From: Pseudomonas sp. C2B4
GTDB lineage: Bacteria; Pseudomonadota; Gammaproteobacteria; Pseudomonadales; Pseudomonadaceae
Direction: 5' to 3'
Length of the DNA: 64,000 bases
NCBI RefSeq assembly: GCF_013359695.1
Contig: NZ_JABFMU010000004.1
Coordinates: 186,001 to 250,000 of the forward strand
The translations under genes and the position numbers were made by a program. The notes beneath the pieces were generated by a model. That model worked only from the letters and a program-made list of their open reading frames with translations. It was not told where the DNA came from and searched no databases. How positions within the stretch are numbered: the first letter of the stretch is position 1; each line of letters begins with the position of its first letter. Below, one piece after another: positions 1-9,411 of this stretch.

Positions 1-905
1 GCTGGCAGAACGACCTGACACTTGATGAGCGCAACAGCCTGATCCTCGGCGGCGACTGGTATGAAGACCGGGTCAACAGCAGCACGGCATTCGATGAAGA
101 CAGCCGCTGGAACCGTGCGGCGTTCATTCAGCATCGCTACCGAACCGACAGTTTCTCCACCGAACTGGGCCTGCGCCGCGACCAGAACCAGCAATTCGGC
201 GGCCAGAACAGCTGGAGCGGGACCTTTACCCTGCCGCTGAACCCGGACAACGACGTGCTGCTGACCTACAGCGAAGGTTTCCGCGCACCGACCTTCAACG
301 ACCTGTATTACCCGGACTTCAGCAATCCCGACCTCAAGCCCGAAACCTCTAAAAGCTATGAACTGCAATGGCGCAGCCAATTGACCGAGGACAGTCGCCT
401 GGAAGCTTCGCTGTACCGAACGGACCTGAAAGACGCGATCATCTTCGGCAGCAACTCACGCCCGGAAAACGTTGCCTCGGCGCGAATCAACGGTTTTGAA
501 GCGGCGCTGAAGCAGGAACTGTTTGGCTGGCAGAGCAATCTGGGCGTGGCGATCATCGACCCACGGGACCGCGACACCGGTCATACCCTGGCCCGCCGCG
601 CGCGGCGCACCTTGAGCTGGGACCTGGACCGGCAGTTCGACCGGCTCGGCCTCGGCGCCAGTTGGCAGGCTGTCAGCAGCAGCTATGACGACTTGAACAA
701 TCAACAGCCATTGGGCGGCTATGCCTTGCTCGGATTACGCAGCAGTTGGGAGCTCAATCGCGAGATCAAGCTGGAGTTGAAGGTGGATAACCTGCTGGAC
801 AAGGGTTACAGCCGGGTACTGTACAGCCATGAAGGCAGTCAGTATGGGTATCGCGAGGAAGGTCGGGCGTGGATGTTCGGGGTGACGTGGACGCCGGAGA
901 TCTGA
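1..905 (+). CDS. btuB: TonB-dependent vitamin B12 receptor, C-terminal part
   Basis: The open frame enters from the left edge (first full codon at base 3) and ends in TGA at 903-905, giving about 300 residues of an outer-membrane beta-barrel. It has alternating polar/aromatic strands and typical barrel phrases such as LTYSEGFRAPTFNDLYYP, NPDLKPETSKSYELQWR and VDNLLDKGYSRVLYSHEG. These resemble the last two thirds of the BtuB barrel, which imports cobalamin using TonB energy. The plug domain, TonB box and any cobalamin riboswitch lie outside the window. The convergent B12-binding protein gene at 1026-1826 supports the B12 assignment. The C-terminus ends in Ile rather than the usual aromatic residue. 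Another TonB receptor specificity is possible. Confidence 0.8.
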   Translation, partial: WQNDLTLDERNSLILGGDWYEDRVNSSTAFDEDSRWNRAAFIQHRYRTDSFSTELGLRRDQNQQFGGQNSWSGTFTLPLNPDNDVLLTYSEGFRAPTFNDLYYPDFSNPDLKPETSKSYELQWRSQLTEDSRLEASLYRTDLKDAIIFGSNSRPENVASARINGFEAALKQELFGWQSNLGVAIIDPRDRDTGHTLARRARRTLSWDLDRQFDRLGLGASWQAVSSSYDDLNNQQPLGGYALLGLRSSWELNREIKLELKVDNLLDKGYSRVLYSHEGSQYGYREEGRAWMFGVTWTPEI

Positions 906-934
906 TCCGAATTTGTCAGTGATGGGACTGACCT

Positions 935-1011
935 CTTCGCGAGCAGGCTCGCTCCCACAAGGGTTATGCATTGACCACCGATCCACTGTGGGAGCGGGCC
1001 TGCTCGCGAAG
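935..1011. repeat. REP doublet (REPIN) 1
   Basis: Two inverted REP copies, at 935-959 (CTTCGCGAGCAGGCTCGC core) and 987-1011 (GCGGGCCTGCTCGCGAA core), are separated by a 27-bp loop. It sits between the convergent ends of the btuB and btuF genes, a usual position for REPs, and could fold at the 3' end of either transcript. Confidence 0.9.
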
Positions 1012-1025
1012 GGGGCACCTCGGTC

Positions 1026-1826
1026 TCAGCGGTCGGGCGCGATCAAATGGCACAGTTTGGCGGTCGCCTCGATCATCTGCGCGCTCGGCCGCTCCAGGCC
1101 TTTATCCGTCACTAACAACAATTGCCCGTTCATCACCGCCGTCACCTGCGGCCACGCTTCCCACGCGTCCAGTTGCGCCTGATCCCCCGCCAGGATCACC
1201 TCGGGATTGCGCTGCAACACCGCTTCCACGCTGACTTGCGGCGCCGGCAGCGTCAGGTCCGCAAACACGTTCCGGGCCCCGCAGACATCAAGCGCATCGC
1301 TGATGATCTGCCCACCGCCCACGGTGTACAGCGGCCGATCCCAGACCTGATAAAACACCCGTATAGGCTGATCCCGACGATAGCGCTGACGCAACTCCGC
1401 CAGCCGCTGACGCATACCGTCGGCCAATGCAGCCCCACGCTCAGATCGCCCGAGTTGCGTGGCAATCGCTTCGATCTGTTCGGTGAGTTGTGCAAAGGTG
1501 TGCGGTTCGGCGACGAACGTGGGGATGTTCAAGCGCTTGAGCTGCTCTCGCTGGGCCGGGCCGACGCTACCTGGCCAGAGCAGCAGCAAATCGGGTTTCA
1601 GGCTCAGTAGCCGCTCCATGTCTAGCTGGCCATAGCGGCCAACGGAAGGCAGGTTCTTTAGTTCGGCAGGACGTTCGCCGGCATCCAGCACACCCACCAG
1701 CAGGTCGGCTGAACCCAGTTCGACGACGATTTCCGAGAGCGACGGCGCAAGGCTGACCACCCGTTCGACGGCAGCTGCCGAACCACTGAAGGCCAGCAGC
1801 CAACATGCCAGCCAGACAGGACGCAT
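1026..1826 (-). CDS. btuF: Periplasmic cobalamin-binding protein
   Basis: A 266-residue protein with an N-terminal signal peptide ([19 protein letters not shown], then VERVVSLAPSLSEIV). The start of the mature protein matches BtuF/FhuD-type class III binding proteins: VVSLAPSLSEIVVELG, the GRYGQLDMERLLSLKPDLLL segment and a long central helix. It should deliver B12 to an inner-membrane importer. The ATG at 1824-1826 was chosen because it overlaps the TGA of the preceding gene (TGATG) and begins the signal peptide; a frame extension to 1997 lies inside that gene. It is the last gene of the ribA run. No btuC or btuD lies in the window, so the importer is encoded elsewhere. Confidence 0.85.
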   Translation of the reverse strand: MRPVWLACWLLAFSGSAAAVERVVSLAPSLSEIVVELGSADLLVGVLDAGERPAELKNLPSVGRYGQLDMERLLSLKPDLLLLWPGSVGPAQREQLKRLNIPTFVAEPHTFAQLTEQIEAIATQLGRSERGAALADGMRQRLAELRQRYRRDQPIRVFYQVWDRPLYTVGGGQIISDALDVCGARNVFADLTLPAPQVSVEAVLQRNPEVILAGDQAQLDAWEAWPQVTAVMNGQLLLVTDKGLERPSAQMIEATAKLCHLIAPDR

Positions 1827-2245
1827 CAACCGAGTTGACGCGGAATACGGTAGAGGTAGAACAGCACCGTGGTCGACAGCGCCAGCAGTATCAGCGGCAC
1901 CGCTTCGAGGCCGACAAACACCGCCAATGCACCGATCCACGCCGGCAGGCCGGCGGCGAGGAACGCCGTGCGCCGCTTGGCCGTCAGGCTGATCCACGCA
2001 GCGGGTTCTTCAGGGGTGTCGAGGGCTTTCTGGGTGGCAATCAGCGCATGTTTGTAGCCGCCAAAAAATTTCAGGCTGACAAACATCGAGGCCACACCGG
2101 CAATGAACAACGGCATCGCCAGCACCGGCAGAATGGCTTCGCCCTGGCCGAACACACCGTTGATCACGAACAGCGGCAACAGGGCGAGGGCCAGGTATTG
2201 CCACCAGTTGACGGACAGTCGCCGCCTCACCTGACCACGGGTCAC
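1826..2245 (-). CDS. Small inner-membrane protein of unknown function
   Basis: 139 residues with about four hydrophobic segments (roughly residues 15-32, 38-58, 94-112 and 115-132) and a short basic N-terminus. I do not recognise a catalytic motif. It starts at GTG (2243-2245), whose bases overlap the ribA stop (GTGA), and its own stop overlaps btuF, so it is translated between ribA and btuF as part of one unit. The position equals PAO1 PA4046, a conserved hypothetical. A role in B12 or flavin metabolism is only a guess from context. Confidence 0.75.
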   Translation of the reverse strand: MTRGQVRRRLSVNWWQYLALALLPLFVINGVFGQGEAILPVLAMPLFIAGVASMFVSLKFFGGYKHALIATQKALDTPEEPAAWISLTAKRRTAFLAAGLPAWIGALAVFVGLEAVPLILLALSTTVLFYLYRIPRQLG

Positions 2246-2859
2246 GCCCGGTCTACCTCGCCCTGATGTTCGTTGCCCATCATGTGGTCGAGTTTGCTGG
2301 CCTTGGTCGCCAGATACAGTTTGTTGTGCGGGTTATGGCCAGTGTGCAGCGGCACGCGCTCGGCAACCACGATGCCCATGTCGGTCAAGGCCTTGACCTT
2401 GCGCGGGTTGTTGGTCATCAGACGCAGGGATTTCACACCCAGGTGCTCCAGCATCGGCAGGCACATGGCGTAGTCACGCTGGTCGGCGGCAAAGCCCAGA
2501 CGCTCGTTGGCTTCAACGGTATCGGCACCGCCGTCCTGCAACTCATAGGCGCGGATCTTGTTCAGCAGGCCAATGCCACGGCCTTCCTGGCGCAGGTACA
2601 GCAACACGCCACGGCCTTCACGGGCGATGGCCTGCAACGCGGCTTCCAGCTGCGAGCCGCAGTCACAACGCTGGCTGAACAAGGCATCGCCGGTCAGGCA
2701 CTCGGAGTGCAACCGGCCGAGTACCGGGGCACCGTCGGCGATCTCACCCAGGCTCAGCACAACGTGCTCGCGGCCGGTCGCTTCATCGAGAAAGCCGTGC
2801 ATGGTGAATTGCGCAAAAGGCGTTGGCAGCTTGGAAGCGGCGACAAAAACGACAGGCAC
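2242..2859 (-). CDS. ribA: GTP cyclohydrolase II
   Basis: This 205-residue enzyme opens GTP to 2,5-diamino-6-ribosylamino-4-pyrimidinone phosphate, the first committed step of riboflavin synthesis. The zinc ligands Cys54, Cys65 and Cys67 stand in [18 protein letters not shown], and the [18 protein letters not shown] and MTNNPRKV segments are classic. I chose the GTG at 2857-2859 (mature reading [10 protein letters not shown]), preceded by an AGGAG eight bases upstream, over the 15-codon extension to 2904. It overlaps the next gene by 4 bp. It supplies the cyclohydrolase activity apparently lost from the C-terminal domain of the RibB protein at 6445-7536. Confidence 0.96.
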   Translation of the reverse strand: MPVVFVAASKLPTPFAQFTMHGFLDEATGREHVVLSLGEIADGAPVLGRLHSECLTGDALFSQRCDCGSQLEAALQAIAREGRGVLLYLRQEGRGIGLLNKIRAYELQDGGADTVEANERLGFAADQRDYAMCLPMLEHLGVKSLRLMTNNPRKVKALTDMGIVVAERVPLHTGHNPHNKLYLATKASKLDHMMGNEHQGEVDRA

Positions 2860-2990
2860 CGGTGTGCTCCTGATCCAAAAGACTGAAGATTCGCTGGGCG
2901 GCATTGTAACAGCACGTTCCAGCCGACGCTTAGGCTGAATTATCGAGCATAACCATCAAAAAGTTTGATAACCGGGCTGCCGCAGCCCCT

Positions 2991-3080
2991 TGTGGGAGCG
3001 AGCCTGCTCGCGAAAGCGGACTTCCAGTCGAGGAAAATGTCGGCAGATATACCGTCTTCGCGAGCAGGCTCGCTCCCACA
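2991..3080. repeat. REP doublet (REPIN) 2
   Basis: Inverted REP copies at 2991-3015 and 3056-3080 surround a 40-bp loop. It lies in the 250-bp gap between the solute-binding protein gene and ribA, so it separates ribA from the upstream rib/nus genes and could act as a 3' stabiliser or attenuator. Confidence 0.9.
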
Positions 3081-3109
3081 GGGGCAAACACCGGCCATAA
3101 AATCCGCGA

Positions 3110-3847
3110 TCAGTTCTCGTCAAACGGATACGGCTGCTTCCAACGCTCGAAGATTGGTTTCAACTCGCCGCTTTTCACCAGTTGTTCCATGCGCTGGTCA
3201 AACAGCGCCATCAGCGTGCGGGCCTGGGGTGTCTTGGCGAAACACAGATACAAGGGTAATTCGGCGATATGGGTGCGACGCAACTGGGATGGATCCTTGG
3301 CCCGATTGAGGACGTAATCGACCTCGGTCAGCGCATCGATGTAGAAGTCAGCGCGGTTGTGGGTGAGCATCGAGACGATGCCGGTGCGCCGGATCACTTC
3401 GTCGTAGCGGCGTACATTGGGCAGGTAGTCCTGGTAATCGTAGCCGCGGACCCAGGCCAATCGATAGTTGCCCAGGGTTTCCGGGGTCGGCACCGGACTG
3501 CTGGCCAGCCCCAAGGCATAAATGTGATCGGTGTCGAAATTCCAGTGCGGATAGAGCAGCTCGCTGGACTCGTCGCGATAGGACCCGACGCAGGCGTCCA
3601 CTTCGCCGCGCTCGGCCAGGCCCATTGAACGCAGGTAGGGCTCGGTGCGGATGTCCAGCTTGACCCCAGCCGGTTCGAAGACCTGCCGCAGTACGTCCCA
3701 ACCCAACCCGTGACCGTCGGCAGCGGTGTAGTCTTCCCATTCTTCGCTGGCCAGGTGAATCACGGACGGTGTCGTTGCCGACTCCCCGGCGTGGGCGAGT
3801 GAGCAAAACAAGGCGAACACCAGCACCATCAACCCGCGTCGAGCCAT
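3110..3847 (-). CDS. Periplasmic amino-acid-type solute-binding protein (SBP_bac_3)
   Basis: 245 residues beginning with a signal peptide (cleavage likely after Ala20, ...CSLAHA-GES). The mature part has the two-lobe SBP_bac_3 pattern: GLGWDVLRQVF, a long RTEPYLRSMGLAERGEVDACVGSYR stretch and a C-terminal LVKSGELKPIFERW motif. No membrane permease or ATPase gene adjoins it, so it may be an orphan binding or sensory protein. It starts 38 bp after pgpA with a good AGGAG ribosome site and may be cotranscribed with it. The PAO1 counterpart region (PA4048-PA4049) has only hypotheticals. The ligand is unknown. Confidence 0.8.
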   Translation of the reverse strand: MARRGLMVLVFALFCSLAHAGESATTPSVIHLASEEWEDYTAADGHGLGWDVLRQVFEPAGVKLDIRTEPYLRSMGLAERGEVDACVGSYRDESSELLYPHWNFDTDHIYALGLASSPVPTPETLGNYRLAWVRGYDYQDYLPNVRRYDEVIRRTGIVSMLTHNRADFYIDALTEVDYVLNRAKDPSQLRRTHIAELPLYLCFAKTPQARTLMALFDQRMEQLVKSGELKPIFERWKQPYPFDEN

Positions 3848-3885
3848 CCCTAGTTCTCCTGCTTATCGCCTCATGACCACTCCGG

Positions 3886-4389
3886 TCAGGCGAAAATCCA
3901 TACCAATCCCTGCATTGCCAACCAGGCAAACACCCCGGCCAGGACGTCATCGAGCATGATCCCGACGCCGCCATGTACATGCCGGTCGATCCAGCGAATC
4001 GGCCACGGCTTGAGAATATCGAAGAAGCGGAACATCAGAAAACCCGCCAGCAGCCATTGCCAACCTTCCGGCACCAGCCACAGGGTGATCCACATCCCGA
4101 CCATCTCGTCCCAGACGATGCCTTCGTGGTCGTGCACACGCAAATCATCGGCCACTTTGCCGCACAGCCAGAAGCCGAACAGCATGGTGATGCCCAGCAT
4201 CAGCCAATAGCCCCAATCGGGCAACATTTGCCATAACGGAATAAAGGGTAGCGCAACCAACGACCCCCAGGTGCCCGGTGCCTTTGGCAAGGTGCCCGAG
4301 CCGAAGCCGAACGCCAGGAAATGCCATGGGTTGCGCCAGACCGAAGGCGGCACGAATTCCGCCGGGACCTGTTTGGGGTGATCTGTCAC
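3886..4389 (-). CDS. pgpA: Phosphatidylglycerophosphatase A
   Basis: This 167-residue inner-membrane enzyme removes phosphate from phosphatidylglycerophosphate to make phosphatidylglycerol. It has the family motifs GSGTLPKAPGTWGSL near residue 30, the acidic DDLRVHDHEGIVWDEMVGMW stretch and FRFFDILKPWPI, with about four hydrophobic segments. The start is GTG (4387-4389), overlapping the thiL TGA, which implies coupled translation; thiL-pgpA is a common proteobacterial pair. Length is normal for the family. Confidence 0.95.
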   Translation of the reverse strand: MTDHPKQVPAEFVPPSVWRNPWHFLAFGFGSGTLPKAPGTWGSLVALPFIPLWQMLPDWGYWLMLGITMLFGFWLCGKVADDLRVHDHEGIVWDEMVGMWITLWLVPEGWQWLLAGFLMFRFFDILKPWPIRWIDRHVHGGVGIMLDDVLAGVFAWLAMQGLVWIFA

Positions 4390-5351
4390 GGTGTCTCCCG
4401 AAAATGTTGATAACCCCGGATTGGCGGGGTGATGTCTTGTCCATCGGCGTCCAGCAGCGTCACGCCCTGCCCGTTCACCACGCGCCCGACCACATGGATC
4501 GGCCAGCCGTCGGCCAGTAATGCCGGCAACTCGACGGACGGTAGGGTGAAGGCCAGGACGTAATCGTCACCGCCACTGAGGGCGGCACTTTGCGCGCCCG
4601 ACTGCCCGAGGAACGCGAGCAGTGCCGCCGACAGCGGCAACCGCTCGCGTTCGACCACAAGGGCGACTTTCGACGCCAGGGCGATGTGCCCGCAATCCGC
4701 GAGCAGGCCATCGGAGATATCCAGCGCCGAAGTGGCCTTGCCACGCAACGCCATGCCCAGCCCCAGCTGCGGTTGCGGCGACCAGTAGTGCGCCAGCAGC
4801 GGGTCGGCGATGACCGCGTCAGCACTGCGCTCGCCCAGCACCAGCGGCAAGGCCCCGGCCGCATTGCCCAACTCGCCGCCCACGCACAGCAGGTCGCCCG
4901 GTTGTGCGCCGCTGCGGGTCAATGCCAACCCACCCGGCACCCGACCGAACACCGTCATGGTCAGGCTCAGCGGCCCCCGGGTGGTATCGCCGCCCACCAG
5001 CGCCACGCCGCAGCGTTGGGCCATGAGGTTCAATCCACGGGCATAGGCCTGCAGCCAATCGGTGGTCACCGTCGGCAAGGTCAGGGCAAGGGTAAAGGCA
5101 ACGGGCGTGGCGCCCATGGCGGCCAGGTCGCTGACCGCAACGGCCAGCGAACGCTGACCGAGCAGAAACGGATCGCAGGGATCTGCGAAATGCACACCGG
5201 CCACGAGGGTGTCGGTGGAAATCGCCAACTGCTCCCCAGGGGGAACGGCCAGCAAGGCGCAGTCATCGCCGATCCCGAGGGCAACGCCTTCGCCGCCCTG
5301 CGCACAGGGCGCGGCGGCGAAGAAATTGCGGATCAGCTCAAACTCGCCCAT
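4386..5351 (-). CDS. thiL: Thiamine-monophosphate kinase
   Basis: A 321-residue AIR-synthase-fold kinase that phosphorylates thiamine monophosphate to the active cofactor TPP. Recognisable elements are the N-terminal GEFELIRNFF, GIGDDCALLAVPPG (Mg/ATP aspartates), STDTLVAGVHF, the SDLAAMGATP loop, GGDTTRGPLSLTMTVFG and the ALDISDGLLADCGHI motif. It follows nusB by 28 bp and overlaps pgpA by 4 bp, the usual nusB-thiL-pgpA order. No truncation is visible. Confidence 0.96.
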   Translation of the reverse strand: MGEFELIRNFFAAAPCAQGGEGVALGIGDDCALLAVPPGEQLAISTDTLVAGVHFADPCDPFLLGQRSLAVAVSDLAAMGATPVAFTLALTLPTVTTDWLQAYARGLNLMAQRCGVALVGGDTTRGPLSLTMTVFGRVPGGLALTRSGAQPGDLLCVGGELGNAAGALPLVLGERSADAVIADPLLAHYWSPQPQLGLGMALRGKATSALDISDGLLADCGHIALASKVALVVERERLPLSAALLAFLGQSGAQSAALSGGDDYVLAFTLPSVELPALLADGWPIHVVGRVVNGQGVTLLDADGQDITPPIRGYQHFRETP

Positions 5352-5379
5352 GGCTTCGTGCCGACGTTACAAGCGCCAA

Positions 5380-5880
5380 TCAGCGCTTGAACGCCTTCAC
5401 TTCAGCTTCACGCAGACGCGGGGCCAGCTTGTCGAGCACGCCGTTGACGAACTTGTGGCCATCGGTGGAACCGAAGACCTTGGCCAGTTCGATACCTTCG
5501 TTGATCACAACGCGGTAAGGCACGTCGACGCGCTTGAGCAGTTCCCAGGTGGACAGGCGCAAAACCGCCAGTTCAACCGGGTCCAGCTCTTCGATGGTCA
5601 AGTCCAGGCAAGGCTTGAGCGCGGTGTCGATTTCAGTCTTGAACTGCGGAACCCCGTGCAGGATTTCGCGGAAGTACGCGCCATCGACATCGGTGAAATC
5701 GTTATCGACCCGGAACTGCGCTTCGATCTCGTTCAGCGACTGCTTGGCCATGTGCCATTGGTACAGTGCCTGAGTCGCGAGCTGACGGGCTTCGCGACGC
5801 TTGGCGCTTTTCGATGGCTTGCCAGCATCCGCAGGCTTTGGATCGCGCGGGTTGAAACGATCGCTTTCGTCGCTAATCAC
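5380..5880 (-). CDS. nusB: Transcription antitermination factor NusB
   Basis: This 166-residue all-helical protein pairs with NusE (S10, rpsJ at 57838-58149) on boxA RNA for rRNA antitermination. Core motifs are [15 protein letters not shown], the [18 protein letters not shown] segment and [11 protein letters not shown] near the C-terminus. A charged N-terminal extension of about 25 residues ([18 protein letters not shown]) precedes the fold, as in other pseudomonads. It starts at GTG overlapping the ribH stop. Confidence 0.96.
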   Translation of the reverse strand: MISDESDRFNPRDPKPADAGKPSKSAKRREARQLATQALYQWHMAKQSLNEIEAQFRVDNDFTDVDGAYFREILHGVPQFKTEIDTALKPCLDLTIEELDPVELAVLRLSTWELLKRVDVPYRVVINEGIELAKVFGSTDGHKFVNGVLDKLAPRLREAEVKAFKR

Positions 5881-6353
5881 TTGGCCTCCAACTGCGCCAG
5901 CAGGCTGACCATTTCCAGAGCGGACAGGGCAGCTTCGGCACCTTTGTTACCGGCCTTGGTGCCGGAACGTTCGATGGCTTGCTCGATGGAATCAACGGTC
6001 AGGACGCCGAAAGCGACCGGAACGCCGAACTCCATGGACACCTGGGCCAGGCCCTTGGTGCATTCGCCCGCCACGTATTCGAAGTGCGGAGTGCCGCCAC
6101 GAATGACCGCGCCCAGGGCGATGATTGCTGCAAACTCGCCTTTCTGAGCGACTTTCTGCGCAACCAGCGGAATTTCGAAGGCGCCAGGCGCACGGATGAT
6201 GGTGATGTCGCTTTCGCTCACGCCATGGCGAACCAGGGCATCAACTGCACCGCTGACCAGGCTTTCAACGACGAAGCTGTTGAAACGGCCCACTACCAGA
6301 GCGTAGCGGCCTTTAGGGGCGATGAAGGTACCTTCGATGGTCTTCAGGGTCAT
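5877..6353 (-). CDS. ribH: 6,7-dimethyl-8-ribityllumazine synthase
   Basis: 158 residues, the beta subunit of riboflavin synthase. It condenses 5-amino-6-ribitylaminouracil with dihydroxybutanone phosphate. Typical motifs are [21 protein letters not shown] near the N-terminus, [35 protein letters not shown] with the catalytic His, and [23 protein letters not shown] at the phosphate site. It is called ribE in some Pseudomonas annotations. It lies 91 bp after ribB and overlaps nusB by 4 bp. Confidence 0.97.
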   Translation of the reverse strand: MTLKTIEGTFIAPKGRYALVVGRFNSFVVESLVSGAVDALVRHGVSESDITIIRAPGAFEIPLVAQKVAQKGEFAAIIALGAVIRGGTPHFEYVAGECTKGLAQVSMEFGVPVAFGVLTVDSIEQAIERSGTKAGNKGAEAALSALEMVSLLAQLEAK

Positions 6354-6444
6354 TCGATAGATCTCTTAAAGAGCCGGGACGCGTCTTCTACGCGCCCCTC
6401 AGTGATATTTGAACCGCGAATTCAGGGCCGGAAACAACCGGTCA

Positions 6445-7536
6445 TTATTCGGAGGGCACGTATTCTACAACTTCCAGATCGAAACCGGATATCGCATTAA
6501 ATTTCATCGGTGCCGACATCAGGCGCATTTTACGCACGCCCAGGTCACGCAGGATCTGCGAACCGGCACCCACGGTGCTGTAGGTGGTCGGCTTTTTCAC
6601 CGCCAGGTGGTCGGCAGTTTCGCGAATGTGCGCCAGCAATACATCGCCATCCAGTGGGTGGCCGAGCAACAGCACCACACCGCTGCCGGCCTCGGCAACC
6701 GCGGACATGGCGGCGCGCAGGCTCCAGCGGCCCGGTTGCTTGACCATCAGCAGGTCGCGCAGCGGGTCCATGTTGTGCACGCGAACCAGGGTCGGTTCTT
6801 CGGCGCAGACATTGCCCAGGGTCAGGGCCATGTGCACGTCGCCTTCCACGGAATCACGATAGGTCACCAGGTTGAATTGGCCCAGTTCGCTGTCCAGCGG
6901 CTGCTCGGCAATCCGCTGAACGGTACGTTCGTGGATCATGCGGTAGTGAATCAGGTCGGCGATGGTGCCGATCTTGATGTTGTGTTCGGCGGCGAACGCT
7001 TCCAGTTCGGCGCGACGGGACATGGTGCCGTCGTCGTTCATCACTTCGCAGATCACGCCGCTCGGCTCGAAACCAGCCATGCGCGCCAGGTCGCAAGCCG
7101 CTTCGGTGTGGCCGGCACGGGCCAGGGTGCCGCCGGCCTGGGCCATCAGCGGGAAGATGTGGCCCGGGCTGACAATATCTTCGGCCTTGGCATCACGGGC
7201 GGCAGCGGCTTGCACGGTGCGCGCGCGGTCGGCGGCGGAGATACCGGTGGTCACACCGGTGGCCGCTTCGATCGACACGGTGAACTTGGTGCCGAAACCG
7301 GAACCGTTGCGCGGCGCCATCAGCGGCAGCTTGAGCAGCTCGCAGCGCTCGCGGGTCATCGGCATGCAGATCAGGCCGCGGGCGTGCTTGGCCATGAAGT
7401 TGATGTGCTCGGCCTTGCAGCACTCGGCGGCCATGATCAGGTCGCCTTCGTTCTCGCGGTCTTCGTCATCCATGAGGATGACCATCTTGCCTTGGCGGAT
7501 GTCTTCAACCAGTTCTTCGATGCTATTGAGCGCCAC
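6445..7536 (-). CDS. ribB: 3,4-dihydroxy-2-butanone-4-phosphate synthase with degenerate cyclohydrolase-like domain (RibBX type)
   Basis: 363 residues. The first ~205 are a complete DHBP synthase that converts ribulose 5-phosphate to dihydroxybutanone phosphate plus formate: MDDEDRENEGDLIMAAE, GLICMPMTRERC, the TEFT-equivalent GTKFTVSIEA, RAGHTEAACDLARMAG and PSGVICEVMNDDGTM. The rest (VTYRDSVEGDVHMALTLG onward) aligns in position with GTP cyclohydrolase II but lacks the zinc-binding ECxxGD...CDCG cysteines, so it is probably not a cyclohydrolase. Such hybrids have been called RibBX. The real cyclohydrolase is ribA at 2242-2859. It lies 31 bp downstream of ribE. Confidence 0.95.
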   Translation of the reverse strand: MALNSIEELVEDIRQGKMVILMDDEDRENEGDLIMAAECCKAEHINFMAKHARGLICMPMTRERCELLKLPLMAPRNGSGFGTKFTVSIEAATGVTTGISAADRARTVQAAAARDAKAEDIVSPGHIFPLMAQAGGTLARAGHTEAACDLARMAGFEPSGVICEVMNDDGTMSRRAELEAFAAEHNIKIGTIADLIHYRMIHERTVQRIAEQPLDSELGQFNLVTYRDSVEGDVHMALTLGNVCAEEPTLVRVHNMDPLRDLLMVKQPGRWSLRAAMSAVAEAGSGVVLLLGHPLDGDVLLAHIRETADHLAVKKPTTYSTVGAGSQILRDLGVRKMRLMSAPMKFNAISGFDLEVVEYVPSE

Positions 7537-7567
7537 AAGGCACCCCCATTCTTTTAGAAATTGAGTT

Positions 7568-8230
7568 TCAGGATTTGAGATAGCCGTTGGCGGCCAGAAA
7601 ACTTTCGGTAATGTTACTGGAAGTAGGCTCTGCGGCTTTGTCGCCCAACAGCAGGCGTTCCAGATAACGAGCCAGCAAGTCCACTTCCAGATTCACCCGG
7701 CGACCCGGCTGGTACGACGCCATGATGGTTTCGCTCAGGGTGTGCGGAATGATGGTCAACAGGAACTCGGCGCCATCGACCGCGTTCACGGTCAGGCTGG
7801 TGCCGTCGACAGTGATCGAGCCTTTATGGGCGATGTACTTGGCCAGTTCTTTTGGCGCGCGGATTCGGAACTCCACGGCACGGGCGTTTTCGGTGCGGGC
7901 AACCACTTCGCCCACGCCATCGACATGGCCGCTGACCAGATGCCCGCCGAGGCGAGTGGTCGGGGTCAGGGCCTTTTCCAGGTTGACCGGGCTGCCGCTT
8001 TTCAGGTCGTTCATGGCGGTGCAGTCGAGGGTTTCGCGACTGACGTCCGCCGCAAAGCCGTTACCCGGCAATTCAACGGCGGTCAGGCACACGCCATTGA
8101 CCGCGATGCTGTCGCCCAGCTTGACGTCGCTCAGGTCGAGCTTGCCGGTTTCTACATGGACCCGCACATCTCCGCCTTTTGGGGTCAATGCACGAATACT
8201 GCCGATGGATTCGATGATGCCGGTGAACAT
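7568..8230 (-). CDS. ribE: Riboflavin synthase alpha subunit
   Basis: 220 residues that dismutate two lumazines to riboflavin plus ribitylaminouracil. Two homologous lumazine-binding repeats are visible. The first starts at MFTGIIESIGSIRALTPKG, followed by SIAVNGVCLTAV; the second carries GHLVSGHVDGVGEVV and GSITVDGTSLTVNAVDG. Length fits the family (about 210-220). It follows ribD by 47 bp with a GGAGAACC ribosome site. Named ribC in PAO1. Confidence 0.96.
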   Translation of the reverse strand: MFTGIIESIGSIRALTPKGGDVRVHVETGKLDLSDVKLGDSIAVNGVCLTAVELPGNGFAADVSRETLDCTAMNDLKSGSPVNLEKALTPTTRLGGHLVSGHVDGVGEVVARTENARAVEFRIRAPKELAKYIAHKGSITVDGTSLTVNAVDGAEFLLTIIPHTLSETIMASYQPGRRVNLEVDLLARYLERLLLGDKAAEPTSSNITESFLAANGYLKS

Positions 8231-8277
8231 GGGGTTCTCCTCGAGAACAGGGCCAGCGCTGTAGCGATGGCCGGGAA

Positions 8278-9411
8278 TTATACGCTCGCCGCTGGCGAAG
8301 GAATGGCAATGACTCGCCAGTCATCGCCCACCGCGCGAATTTCAGTGATTTTCAGTTCAGGCGCATCCTTCATATAGGCCAGCGGCCAGTCCAGCAGCGG
8401 CCGTGCCGAGGAACCCAGAAACTTGCCGGCAATGAAAATCTGGAACTCATCCACCAGCCCGAGCTGAGCGAAAGCGCCGGCCAGCCGCGGACCGGCCTCG
8501 ACCAACACTTCGTTGACATCACGGTTGGCGAGCTCGACCAACAGCTGGCGCAAATCGACCTGGCCATCGTAGCCGGGCACGATCAGGCATTCCGGACCGT
8601 TTGCATATTGCTCTTCCACTGCCACGCAGGTGGCGACCAGCGCCGGGCCGGCCTTGAAGAACGGTGCATCCAGCGGCACCCGCAGGCGGCCGTCGACCAG
8701 CACGCGCAGCGGCGGACGGCTCATGACCAAAGCGGTTTGATCGGCATCCAGTCCCAGCTCATCGGCACGCACGGTCAAACGGGCATTGTCGGCCAGCACC
8801 GTATCGGCACCGGTCAGCACTACACTGGCCTGGGCACGCAACCGCTGAACCGCCGAACGCGCCGCCGGGCCGGTAATCCACTGGCTTTCGCCACTTTCCA
8901 TCGCCGTGCGACCGTCCAGGCTCATGGCCAGCTTGACCCGTACGAATGGCAAGCCGTGCTCCATGCGCTTGAGAAAGCCCTGATTGAGCTTGCGCGCCTC
9001 GGTTTCCAGCACGCCGCTTTCGGTCACGATGCCGGCCTGTTCCAGGCGTTGCAGGCCACGGCCGGCGACTTCCGGGTTCGGGTCCTGCATCGCGGCAACC
9101 ACCCGTGCAAGGCCAGCATTGACCAGCGCATCGGCGCAGGGCGGCGTGCGGCCGTGGTGGCTGCAAGGTTCGAGGGTCACGTAAGCCGTAGCGCCCCGGG
9201 CCAGTTCACCGGCCGCGCGCAAGGCGTGGACTTCGGCGTGGGGTTCACCAGCGCGCACATGCCAGCCTTCGCCGACGATTTGCCCGTCACGCACGATCAC
9301 GCAGCCAACCCGCGGATTGGGGTGTGTCGTGAAGTGACCTTTACGCGCCAATTCCAGCGCGCGGGCCATGTAATGGGCGTCGAGGATCGCTTGTTCGGCG
9401 GATGTGGTCAT
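8278..9411 (-). CDS. ribD: Bifunctional pyrimidine deaminase/reductase RibD
   Basis: 377 residues with two domains: an N-terminal zinc deaminase (about 1-145; His58-Ala-Glu60, Cys83 and Cys92 in [12 protein letters not shown]) and a C-terminal DHFR-like reductase (about 150-377; [48 protein letters not shown]). It performs the second and third steps of riboflavin synthesis after RibA. The ATG overlaps the nrdR stop by 4 bp, as in many gamma-proteobacteria. Confidence 0.97.
   Translation of the reverse strand: MTTSAEQAILDAHYMARALELARKGHFTTHPNPRVGCVIVRDGQIVGEGWHVRAGEPHAEVHALRAAGELARGATAYVTLEPCSHHGRTPPCADALVNAGLARVVAAMQDPNPEVAGRGLQRLEQAGIVTESGVLETEARKLNQGFLKRMEHGLPFVRVKLAMSLDGRTAMESGESQWITGPAARSAVQRLRAQASVVLTGADTVLADNARLTVRADELGLDADQTALVMSRPPLRVLVDGRLRVPLDAPFFKAGPALVATCVAVEEQYANGPECLIVPGYDGQVDLRQLLVELANRDVNEVLVEAGPRLAGAFAQLGLVDEFQIFIAGKFLGSSARPLLDWPLAYMKDAPELKITEIRAVGDDWRVIAIPSPAASV

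Noticed and set aside
913..1234. Short frames through the REP at 935-1011 with SRAGSLPQG-like peptides
   Set aside because: These peptides are translations of the REP sequence and recur at every REP in the window.
6409..7557. Open frame of 382 codons opposite ribB
   Set aside because: His/Gly/Ala-rich antisense frame; ribB is certain.
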